From positions 3,571,872 to 3,584,502 of the forward strand of contig NZ_CP053923.1 in the NCBI RefSeq assembly GCF_014672695.1: DNA of 12,631 nucleotides, in the 5' to 3' direction. This DNA comes from Defluviicoccus vanus (GTDB lineage: Bacteria > Pseudomonadota > Alphaproteobacteria > Rhodospirillales > Defluviicoccaceae). Each line of letters begins with the position of its first letter. The first letter of the stretch is position 1. The notes under the pieces were generated by a model. The model was not told the origin of the DNA and searched no databases. It was given only the letters and a program-made list of their open reading frames with translations. Both the position numbers and the translations under genes were made by a program. Shown here piece after piece: positions 6,492 through 12,631 of the stretch.

Positions 6492-6657
6492 CCGTCCAAC
6501 TCCTGTCCTCGCCGGCGCAGGGATGACAGACTTACACGCGCAACGTCGTTGCTCGCTGTCACACCTGGGCGAATTTCCCACAGTGAATATTCCTAGAGGG
6601 ATTTTTCCCCGCGCTAATATTTTCCGGGCGAATGCGCCGCAGGCTTAAGCAGTCCGG
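6492..6657 (-). other. AT-rich spacer between aroA and the EEP gene
   Basis: This 166-base gap lies downstream of aroA and upstream of the EEP gene. Its middle (about 6573-6625) is clearly AT-richer than the surroundings, with AATATT twice and TTTTT once, as expected for a promoter of the EEP gene, but I cannot fix a -35/-10 pair. A 4-bp GGGA/TCCC stem is too short to call a terminator for aroA. Confidence 0.35.
6500..6504 (-). promoter_or_regulatory. Ribosome binding site of the EEP gene
   Basis: On the minus strand AGGAG is followed by eight bases and the double ATG at 6491 and 6488. This sets the start of the membrane-anchor part and supports treating that segment as the true N-terminus of the EEP gene rather than as an unrelated frame. 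Confidence 0.6.
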
Positions 6658-7989
6658 TCACCCGGCCACGCGTGGACCGATCTGCGCTCCCAGTCCATTC
6701 ATCAGCGCAGCGAAATCGGGAAAGCTGGTGGCGATCGGCGCGCCGTCATCCACCGACACCGCAGCACGGCTAGCCATGCCGAGAGTGAGGAACGCCATGG
6801 CGATTCGATGGTCGAGGTGAACGGCCACATGCCCGCCGCCCGGCGGCGGCCCGCCACAGCCGGTGATGGCCAGCCAGTCGTCACCCATGTCGACGGCAAC
6901 ACCGCAGGCGTTGAGGCCGGCGGCGACGGCGGCGAGGCGATCGCTTTCCTTCACCCGCAGTTCACCCAGGCCCAGCATTCGCGTCACCCCGGTGGCACAG
7001 GCGGCGGCAGCGGCAAGCACCGGAAACTCGTCCACCATCGCCGGGACGCGCTCTGCCGGCACGGTGATGCCGCGCAGTGGCTGTGCGTCGATGGCAAGAT
7101 CGGCCACCGGTTCGCCGCCAGCCTCGCGTTGATGATCGAGGCGGATCGAAGCGCCCATTTCGCTCAGGCTGGTCAGCAGCCCGGTGCGCAAGGGATTGAT
7201 GCCGACACCGCAGATCTGCACCGAAGAGCCGGGAACGATTGCTGCGGCGACCAGCGGAAATGCCGCCGACGAGATGTCCGCCGGCACGTCGATACGCCGA
7301 CCGGTCAACTCCGGCTCGCCGACGAGCGAGATCCGGCGGCTGCCATCCGCCAGGTCCTCGGTGCTGATCGTCGCACCGAAGTGGCGCAACAGGCGCTCGC
7401 TGTGGTCGCGCGACGGCAACGGTTCGACTACCGTCGTTTCACCGGGTGCGTTGAGGGCGCACAACAGGATCGCCGACTTCACCTGCGCCGAGGCTACCGG
7501 TAGTGTGTAGCTGATGGGCAGTGGCTGCTGACTGCCATTGACCGCCAGCGGCAGACGCTCGCCGCTGCGGGTGCAGAAAGTGGCTCCCATCCGCTGCAAT
7601 GGCGCGATGATGCGGCGCATCGGCCGACCCCGCAACGAGGCGTCGCCGGTGAAAAAGGTGGTGAAGGGATGGCTGGCGACCAGGCCGATCAAGAGCCGGG
7701 CGCCGGTGCCGGCGTTACCCAGATCGAGCACCTGGTCGGGCTCGCGCAAGCCGCCGACGCCGCGGCCCTCGATCACCCATACGCCCTCGCGACAGGTGAT
7801 GTCGGCGCCGAGATGGCGGAGTGCCGTGGCCGTGGACAGCACGTCCTCAGCTTCGAGCAGGCCGTGAACGGTCGTTTGACCCACCGCGGAGGCGCCCAGC
7901 ATCAGTGCCCGGTGTGAGATCGATTTGTCGCCGGGAACAGTGCAGCGTCCGTTCAAGGCCCCGGCCGGGCGGGACGTCATCGGTTGCAT
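6658..7989 (-). CDS. aroA: 5-enolpyruvylshikimate-3-phosphate synthase (class II-like)
   Basis: EPSP synthase joins shikimate-3-phosphate and phosphoenolpyruvate in the sixth shikimate-pathway step, toward chorismate and aromatic amino acids. The 443-residue length is normal. Visible motifs are PGDKSISHRAL (K22), LGNAGTGARL (G94 region), RPMRRIIAPL, the substrate-binding SAQVKSA (168-174), RDHSE (194-198), MVDEFP (D320), KESDRL (347-352), LDHRIAM (R395) and TSFP. GDKS, SAQVK and RDHSE are the class II signatures of the CP4 enzyme. The fourth, NxTR, reads NPLR here. The glyphosate-tolerance position that is Ala in CP4 is Gly in this protein (NAGTG). An in-frame TGA just upstream limits the start to ATG 7989 or 7980, and the binding site is weak. 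It is divergent from the TIGR02300 gene, as often in alphaproteobacteria, but the usual downstream cmk and rpsA are missing. Confidence 0.96.
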   Translation of the reverse strand: MQPMTSRPAGALNGRCTVPGDKSISHRALMLGASAVGQTTVHGLLEAEDVLSTATALRHLGADITCREGVWVIEGRGVGGLREPDQVLDLGNAGTGARLLIGLVASHPFTTFFTGDASLRGRPMRRIIAPLQRMGATFCTRSGERLPLAVNGSQQPLPISYTLPVASAQVKSAILLCALNAPGETTVVEPLPSRDHSERLLRHFGATISTEDLADGSRRISLVGEPELTGRRIDVPADISSAAFPLVAAAIVPGSSVQICGVGINPLRTGLLTSLSEMGASIRLDHQREAGGEPVADLAIDAQPLRGITVPAERVPAMVDEFPVLAAAAACATGVTRMLGLGELRVKESDRLAAVAAGLNACGVAVDMGDDWLAITGCGGPPPGGGHVAVHLDHRIAMAFLTLGMASRAAVSVDDGAPIATSFPDFAALMNGLGAQIGPRVAG

Positions 7990-8196
7990 GGGGTGCAGCT
8001 TTCGTCAAAGGCCAAGCCGGGAACAGCGTCCCGATCGTTGATGCACGTCGTTGATGCGCCCTCCTACTTAGCAAGGAGTGGCGGGCAGCGCAAAGATCCC
8101 GGCAGCAGCAGCCGGAGTCACCGCTTTTGACTTTGACATTGCCCTCGAAAAACTGGCAAGTGGCTCGCCTCAAAGGCACACACGGAGGGACCGTCC
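7990..8196. promoter_or_regulatory. Divergent promoter region between aroA and the TIGR02300 gene
   Basis: This 207-base region must serve both genes. It has a 9-base direct repeat CGTTGATGC at 8036-8044 and 8049-8057 (13-base period), a possible operator. A perfect -35 hexamer TTGACA at 8133-8138 faces the TIGR02300 gene, although no good -10 follows at 16-18 bases. On the minus strand an isolated strong TAGGAGGG (8059-8066) precedes a 13-codon frame from GTG 8046, a possible leader peptide for aroA or chance. Confidence 0.4.
8184..8190 (+). promoter_or_regulatory. Ribosome binding site for the TTG start at 8197
   Basis: GGAGGGA lies directly upstream of TTG 8197, with eight bases between GGAGG and the start codon. 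It supports the rare TTG start, after which the protein begins with AKPEWGLKR. Confidence 0.7.
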
Positions 8197-8610
8197 TTGG
8201 CCAAGCCGGAATGGGGTCTGAAGCGCACCTGTTTCAGCTGCAGCGCCCGGTTCTACGACCTGCGTCGCGAACCGATTATTTGCCCGATCTGCAGCACCGT
8301 CTACGACCCAGCGCGCCAACCGCGACCGCGACGCTCGGGAGGCAGCGTTCGCGATGACGCGGCTGCGGTCCCGGCGTTGGTGGGCAGTGATACTGGCGCC
8401 CGCATGCGGGATAAGGAATCGCTGGCTGATGATGGTGGCGACGCGGATATCGAGGAACTTGATGACAGCGCCGGTGACGATGGCGACGTTGACGATCTGG
8501 CCAACGAGGAAGGCGAGATCATCGAGGATGCCTCCGAACTCGGCGAGGACGTCGACGACATCGGCGAGGTGATGGAGCACGTCGACGACGAAATGGAAGA
8601 CAAGGCGTGA
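8197..8610 (+). CDS. TIGR02300-family zinc-ribbon protein with acidic tail
   Basis: A 137-residue protein of a conserved but uncharacterised family found mainly in alphaproteobacteria. Residues 1-40 carry a zinc ribbon: KRTCFSC (C12, C15), the family signature FYDL, and CPIC (C29, C32), which should bind one zinc ion. From about residue 55 the chain is low-complexity and strongly acidic (runs of Asp and Glu through residue 135), probably disordered. The start is TTG with a strong upstream GGAGG. The gene is divergent from aroA and upstream of a tRNA-Ala, the usual setting for the family. The acidic tail suggests interaction with basic proteins or nucleic-acid machinery, but this is only inference; no function is established. 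Confidence 0.88.
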   Translation: MAKPEWGLKRTCFSCSARFYDLRREPIICPICSTVYDPARQPRPRRSGGSVRDDAAAVPALVGSDTGARMRDKESLADDGGDADIEELDDSAGDDGDVDDLANEEGEIIEDASELGEDVDDIGEVMEHVDDEMEDKA

Positions 8611-8786
8611 TTGCCTTGATGCGTGGCGGTGGGACCGGGTGGCGGTTGGCGTGGTGGCGGATCGTACCTCTTCGCACCGGATCCGCGGATTGCCTGCGAA
8701 TTTCCCTTTGCGGGCACGCCTGCGGGTTCTTAGTGTCTCGCCACGCAATGCCGGATTTCGGCGGCCTTGAATGCGCCGCCGACCGT

Positions 8787-8862
<76 letters not shown>

Positions 8863-8926
8863 AATCGTTTCCTTCTCCTTTATCCTTGATGGCGGGCAGC
8901 GGTCGTTGAACACGACGCGCCCGCCC

Positions 8927-10783
8927 ATGGCGTCGCCGGCGACTGCAATCGGCGATCCGCTGGCAGTGCTTGAAGCCGTCTTCGGCTTCAAGGGGTTCCG
9001 TCCCGGCCAGAACGAAGTCATCACCGCTGTTCTTGCCGGCGAAGACGTGCTTGCGGTCATGCCCACCGGCAGTGGCAAGTCGCTCTGCTATCAGCTGCCG
9101 GCGCTGATGCGCTCCGGGCTCACCGTGGTCGTCTCCCCGCTGATTGCCCTGATGCAAGACCAGGTTGGTCAACTGGTCGGCTGCGGTGTCGCCGCCGCGA
9201 GCCTCAACTCCGCTGCCGATCCGGCGGAGAATCGCCGCATCGTCCAGGCGATTCGCTCAGGTGAACTGCGGCTTCTCTACGTGGCACCGGAGCGCTTGAC
9301 CCGTCCCGACACCCTTGATGACCTGTGCCGGGCGCGGATTGACCTGCTCGCTATCGACGAGGCGCACTGCGTCTCGCAATGGGGACATGACTTCCGGCCC
9401 GAATATCTCGCCCTCGGTCAGGTTCGCGAGCGGCTGGGTGGGGTGCAGACCATCGCGCTGACGGCCACTGCCGATGCGCCCACCCGCGACGACATTGCCG
9501 GCAAGCTGTTCAGTCGGCCGCCCCGAACCTTCGTGCGCTCCTTCGACCGGCCGAATCTCTACCTCTCCATGCTGCCAAAGGCGAATGCGCGCCGGCAGCT
9601 GCTGGGGTTTCTCGCTGCCAGACGTGAGCAGAGTGGCATCGTCTACTGTGCGTCGCGCAAGCGGACGGAAACGCTGGCGGCGCTGTTCAATGCCGAGGGA
9701 TTTCGCGCCCTGCCCTATCACGCCGGGCTGGAGCCGGCGACGCGCAGTGCCAACCAATCGACCTTTCTTCGTCAGGATGGCGTGGTGATGGTGGCAACCG
9801 TAGCCTTTGGCATGGGGATCGACAAACCCGACGTCCGCTTCGTCTGTCATGCCGAGATGCCGAAGACCATCGAGAGTTACTACCAGGAGATCGGCCGTGC
9901 CGGGCGCGACGGACTTGCCGCCGACACGCTTACCCTCTACGGCCTTGATGATCTCCAGTTCCGCCGCCGTCAGATCGAAGACAGCGAATTACCCGAAGAG
10001 CGCAAGCGGATCGAGCAGCACCGGCTGAACGCGCTCCTTGCCCTGTGCGAAGCGCCGCGCTGCCGCCGCCAGACGTTGCTTGCCTATTTCGGCGAAAGCT
10101 CAGGGCCGTGCGATAACTGCGACCTCTGTCTGGAGAGGCCGCAGATTTTCGAGGCGACGATCGAGGCACAGAAGGCGATGTCGGCGATTCTGCGCACCGG
10201 TGAGCGCTTTGCCACCGAGCACCTGATTGCCCTCCTTACCGGCGAAGCCACCGAGGCAATCGAGCGCTACGGGCACAACACGCTGAAAACCTTCGGCGTT
10301 GGCAAGGAGCGGAGCGCCGGCGAGTGGCGCTCCATCTTTCGTCAGCTCTACGCCGCCGGCGTGATCCATCTCGACATTGTCCGCCACGGCCGCTGGAGCG
10401 TAACCGAATACGGTCGACGCATCCTGCGTGGAGAGGCGGCGATCCAACTGCGTCAGGATGTGCTGTCAGGCGCGCGGCCGGGACGCGAGCGAGGGAAAGC
10501 GGCGAAGTCGCCTGACCTGGAAGCGGCAGATCCGCAGCTGCTGGCAGCGCTGAAGGCGTTGCGCACGGAACTGGCTGGCGCGCAGCAGCTGCCGGCCTAC
10601 GTGGTGTTTGCTGATCGGACGCTGATCGAAATGGCGGTGCTGCGGCCGACGTCGCTGACGGCACTGCGGGGTGTGCATGGCGTTGGCGAGGAGAAGCTGC
10701 GTCGCTATGGCGCCGCGTTTCTTGCCGTCCTCGCGGCGCAACCGGGGGCCGTGGTCGGCCGGGGCCGGCCCGCCGGCGATTGA
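8927..10783 (+). CDS. recQ: ATP-dependent DNA helicase RecQ
   Basis: A 3'-5' DNA helicase of the RecF recombination and fork-repair pathway. The 618-residue protein has the full RecQ architecture. In the helicase core (about 12-345) are the Gln motif region FRPGQNE, Walker A MPTGSGKSLCYQ (K51), the DEAH box (144-147) followed by CVSQWGHDFRPEY, TALTATA, FDRPNLY, and motif VI YYQEIGRAGRDG. The zinc-binding RQC subdomain has four cysteines (C379, C395, C398, C401). A winged helix (about 410-515) and a C-terminal HRDC domain (about 525-595) complete it. I chose ATG 8927 because the frame upstream runs through tRNA-Ala. No strong binding site precedes it, and TTG 8906 is an alternative. The gene ends nine bases before the CTAG at the IS1182 left boundary and is intact. 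Confidence 0.96.
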   Translation: MASPATAIGDPLAVLEAVFGFKGFRPGQNEVITAVLAGEDVLAVMPTGSGKSLCYQLPALMRSGLTVVVSPLIALMQDQVGQLVGCGVAAASLNSAADPAENRRIVQAIRSGELRLLYVAPERLTRPDTLDDLCRARIDLLAIDEAHCVSQWGHDFRPEYLALGQVRERLGGVQTIALTATADAPTRDDIAGKLFSRPPRTFVRSFDRPNLYLSMLPKANARRQLLGFLAARREQSGIVYCASRKRTETLAALFNAEGFRALPYHAGLEPATRSANQSTFLRQDGVVMVATVAFGMGIDKPDVRFVCHAEMPKTIESYYQEIGRAGRDGLAADTLTLYGLDDLQFRRRQIEDSELPEERKRIEQHRLNALLALCEAPRCRRQTLLAYFGESSGPCDNCDLCLERPQIFEATIEAQKAMSAILRTGERFATEHLIALLTGEATEAIERYGHNTLKTFGVGKERSAGEWRSIFRQLYAAGVIHLDIVRHGRWSVTEYGRRILRGEAAIQLRQDVLSGARPGRERGKAAKSPDLEAADPQLLAALKALRTELAGAQQLPAYVVFADRTLIEMAVLRPTSLTALRGVHGVGEEKLRRYGAAFLAVLAAQPGAVVGRGRPAGD

Positions 10784-10796
10784 GCGTGCAGGCTAG

Positions 10797-10811
10797 CAGC
10801 CTGTCGGACTT
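10797..10811 (+). repeat. Left terminal inverted repeat of the IS1182 element
   Basis: Fifteen bases, CAGCCTGTCGGACTT, identical to the reverse complement of 12355-12369. CTAG precedes it. Confidence 0.92.
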
Positions 10812-10839
10812 AACGCGAGGCGGAGCTGTGGGTTATAGA
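10810..10839 (+). promoter_or_regulatory. Possible transposase promoter
   Basis: TTAACG (10810-10815, four of six consensus bases) and TATAGA (10834-10839, four of six) are 18 bases apart, 43 bases before the transposase ATG. The -35 begins in the inner edge of the left inverted repeat, a common IS arrangement. Both boxes are weak. Confidence 0.3.
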
Positions 10840-10881
10840 ATCCGGGCATGGATTCACGCCCCCGGCCCGGACCTCTTCGGC

Positions 10882-12243
10882 ATGAGCAACTTCCGCCCGA
10901 TCGACCGCGACAGCGGATTTCTGATGCCGCCGTCGGTGGACGAGTGGCTTCCGCAGCGGCACTTGGCGCGGTTCGTGGTGGAGGTGATCGCGGGGCTGGA
11001 TCTGCGGCCGATGACCGGCAGCTACCGTGGCTCTGGGGAAGCGTCCTACCACCCCAGCCTTCTGCTGGGCATTCTGATCTACGGCTACGCCACCGGGGTG
11101 TTCTCCAGCCGCAAGCTGGAGCGGGCGACCTATGACAGCGTGGCGTTCCGCTTCATCGCGGCGAACGATCATCCGGACCATGACACCATCGCCGCGTTCC
11201 GCCGACGCTTTCTGCCGCAGATCGAGAAGCTGTTCGTCCAGGTGCTGGTGCTCGCGCGCGAGATGGGCGTGCTGAAGCTGGGAACGGTCGGGCTCGACGG
11301 GACCAAGGTCCACGCCAATGCCAGCCGGCACAGCGCGCTGTCCTATGACCATGCGGGCAAGCTGGAGGCCCAACTGCAGGCCGAAGTGGCCGATCTCATG
11401 GCCAAGGCAGAAGCGGCGGACCAGGTGGACATCGCTGACGGCATGTCGATCCCCGACGAATTGGCGCGACGTGAGGAACGGTTGTCCAGGCTCGCCGAGG
11501 CCCGGGCGAAGATCGAGGCCCGCGCGAAGGAACGCTTCGAACGGGAGCAGGCAGACCATCAGGCGAAACTCGCAGCACGGGACGCCAAGGCAGCGGCCAC
11601 CGGCAAGAAGCCCACGGGCCGTGAGCCGAAGCCGCCGGTGGCGACGCCGCTGCCCACGGATCAGATCAATCTGACCGACGAGGAAAGCCGCATCATGGCG
11701 GTGGCGGGCGGCGGTTTTGAGCAGTGCTACAATGCGCAGGCGGCGGTGGCGGCGGGCAGTCTGCTGGTGGTGGTCGCCGACGTGGTGCAGGCGCCCAACG
11801 ACAAGCAGCAGCTTACACCCATGCTGGACAAGATCGGCACTCTGCCGGACGTGCTCGGCAGGCCGGACATGCTGTTGGCGGACAATGGCTACTTCAGCGA
11901 GGCGAATGTGCAGGCCTGTGTGGCCGGCGGGATCGAACCGCTGATCGCACTTGGTCGCGAGGCGCATCATCTCAGCCTGCAAGAGCGCTTCGCTGCGGCG
12001 CCACCGGCGCCCGAAGACCCCACCCCGGTTCAGGCGATGGCGTATCGGCTGCGCACACCGCAGGGCCGCGCGCTCTACGCCCTGCGCAAGCAGACGCCCG
12101 AGCCAGTGTTTGGCATCATCAAGTCCGTGCTGGGGTTCCGGCAGTTCCTGCTGCGCGGGCTCAATGCCGCCCGTGGCGAGTGGAGGCTTGTGACCATGGC
12201 ATGGAACCTGAAGCGGATGTTCGCCCTCAGCCGCGCCGTCTAG
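10882..12243 (+). CDS. IS1182-family DDE transposase
   Basis: A 453-residue transposase that cuts and joins the element's ends. The N-terminus MSNFRPIDRDSGFLMPPSVDEWLP and the following RHLARFVVEVI and YGYATGVFSSRKLE blocks are characteristic of IS1182 proteins. The likely catalytic triad is D139 in VGLDGTKVHANAS, D334 in LLADNGYFSE and E407 in TPEPVFGIIK. Between the first two acidic residues, about 155-235 is a charged, Ala-rich predicted coiled coil, usual for the family. The C-terminus LVTMAWNLKRMF is complete. The frame is open upstream to 10780, but ATG 10882 matches the family start, and anything earlier would cross the inverted repeat. No frameshift or premature stop is seen, so it should be active if expressed. 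Confidence 0.93.
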   Translation: MSNFRPIDRDSGFLMPPSVDEWLPQRHLARFVVEVIAGLDLRPMTGSYRGSGEASYHPSLLLGILIYGYATGVFSSRKLERATYDSVAFRFIAANDHPDHDTIAAFRRRFLPQIEKLFVQVLVLAREMGVLKLGTVGLDGTKVHANASRHSALSYDHAGKLEAQLQAEVADLMAKAEAADQVDIADGMSIPDELARREERLSRLAEARAKIEARAKERFEREQADHQAKLAARDAKAAATGKKPTGREPKPPVATPLPTDQINLTDEESRIMAVAGGGFEQCYNAQAAVAAGSLLVVVADVVQAPNDKQQLTPMLDKIGTLPDVLGRPDMLLADNGYFSEANVQACVAGGIEPLIALGREAHHLSLQERFAAAPPAPEDPTPVQAMAYRLRTPQGRALYALRKQTPEPVFGIIKSVLGFRQFLLRGLNAARGEWRLVTMAWNLKRMFALSRAV

Positions 12244-12369
12244 CCTGCGCGGCCAGTTCCGCAGGCGCGCCAGCGCGACCGCACCGCCCAAAATGGCGCT
12301 GACAGAGGCGCCGACGCACCGATCCCTACGCAGGTCCGGCGACGCCCGAGACGCAAGTCCGACAGGCTG
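12244..12369. other. Right subterminal region of the IS1182 element
   Basis: The 126 bases between the transposase stop and the right boundary are GC-rich. They contain no gene and end in the inverted repeat 12355-12369. Confidence 0.6.
12355..12369 (-). repeat. Right terminal inverted repeat of the IS1182 element
   Basis: AAGTCCGACAGGCTG, the exact complement of the left repeat, followed directly by CTAG (12370-12373), whose minus-strand TAG is the ccoS stop codon. Confidence 0.92.
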
Positions 12370-12627
12370 CTAGGCGCGTTTGTTGCTGTCGTCAGCGGCC
12401 GCCTGGGTCTGGTCTTCCGGGCTCGCCTGTCTTGCGCCCGCCCGACCTGGGCTCGACTCACTCCGGCTCGAATCATCTGGGCGCGTCTCTTCGTCTTCGA
12501 ACAGGATGCGGTGGGCGGCGCCGTCAAGATCGTCGAACTGACCGGATTTGAGCGCCCAGAGGAAGGCGCCGAGGCCGAGCAAACCCAGAAGCAGTGCCAG
12601 CGGAATCAGGTAGATGATGACGTCCAC
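12370..12627 (-). CDS. ccoS: Cbb3-type cytochrome oxidase assembly protein CcoS
   Basis: CcoS is a small inner-membrane protein needed to mature cbb3 cytochrome c oxidase (cofactor insertion), normally encoded after ccoG, ccoH and ccoI. The 85-residue protein begins with a single membrane segment IIYLIPLALLLGLLGLGAFLW (about 4-24), then the family signature ALKSGQFDDLDGAAHRILF and an acidic DEE. The remaining tail of about 38 residues is hydrophilic and variable, longer than in many homologues. The start is GTG 12627, four bases from the window edge, so the binding site and any overlap with ccoI cannot be seen. The stop codon TAG (12370-12372) is formed by the CTAG at the IS1182 right boundary; the protein appears unaffected by the insertion. 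It implies microaerobic respiration capacity. Confidence 0.88.
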   Translation of the reverse strand: MDVIIYLIPLALLLGLLGLGAFLWALKSGQFDDLDGAAHRILFEDEETRPDDSSRSESSPGRAGARQASPEDQTQAAADDSNKRA

Positions 12628-12631
12628 GCTG

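Larger units (their letters stand above)
10797..12369 (+). mobile_element. Complete IS1182-family insertion sequence
   Basis: The 1,573-base element is bounded by perfect 15-base inverted repeats (CAGCCTGTCGGACTT at 10797-10811 and its complement at 12355-12369) and contains one intact transposase gene. CTAG flanks both ends (10793-10796 and 12370-12373), consistent with a 4-base target duplication. Because CTAG is palindromic it could equally be part of the repeats. The element sits between convergent recQ and ccoS without disrupting either. Intact ends and an intact frame suggest recent arrival and possible mobility. Confidence 0.9.

Noticed and set aside
10810..12291. 493-residue open frame antisense to the IS1182 transposase
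   Set aside because: It is a high-GC shadow of the transposase frame, rich in His, Arg and Leu with no recognisable domain.

Overview
The window is high-G+C DNA from an alphaproteobacterium, probably of Rhodospirillales type. The evidence is a ChvI/ChvG-type two-component pair, a class II-like (CP4-type) AroA, a TIGR02300-family zinc-ribbon protein divergent from aroA and followed by tRNA-Ala(GGC), and a cbb3 oxidase assembly gene (ccoS). The species cannot be named from sequence alone.

Layout. 1-744: 3' part of a dihydroorotase gene (pyrC, +). 745-1090: no intact gene; holds an internally deleted relic of an IS1380-family transposase. 1091-1966: a likely two-gene unit (+), a secreted Rap1a/Tai-type four-cysteine protein and a glycine-zipper lipoprotein. 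1967-2477: no intact gene; holds a hairpin and a 160-bp IS5-family relic with imperfect inverted repeats. 2478-4791: chvG and chvI, transcribed leftward (chvI first). 4792-5210: leader/promoter region of chvI with no convincing gene. 5211-6491 (-): a membrane-anchored endonuclease/exonuclease/phosphatase (EEP) family gene read as two compensating frameshifts. 6658-7989 (-): aroA. 8197-8610 (+): TIGR02300 protein. 8787-8862 (+): tRNA-Ala(GGC) with encoded CCA. 8927-10783 (+): recQ. 10797-12369: a complete IS1182-family insertion sequence with 15-bp inverted repeats, flanked by CTAG on both sides. 12370-12627 (-): ccoS, whose TAG stop lies in the right-hand CTAG copy.

How it fits together. Most of the window is core metabolism and information processing (pyrimidine synthesis, shikimate pathway, RecQ repair, tRNA, cytochrome cbb3 maturation, envelope-stress sensing) and has been remodelled by mobile DNA. 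Three IS families are visible, one intact and two as deletion relics, and the two relics bracket the Rap1a/lipoprotein pair. Two neighbourhoods common in alphaproteobacteria are broken here: aroA is not followed by cmk-rpsA, and chvIG is not followed by hprK/PTS genes.

I see no CRISPR array, phage module, toxin-antitoxin pair or clearly new multi-gene system. The most informative observations are the precise IS1182 insertion at the ccoS stop codon, the doubly frameshifted EEP gene, and the two internally deleted transposase relics around the Rap1a pair.
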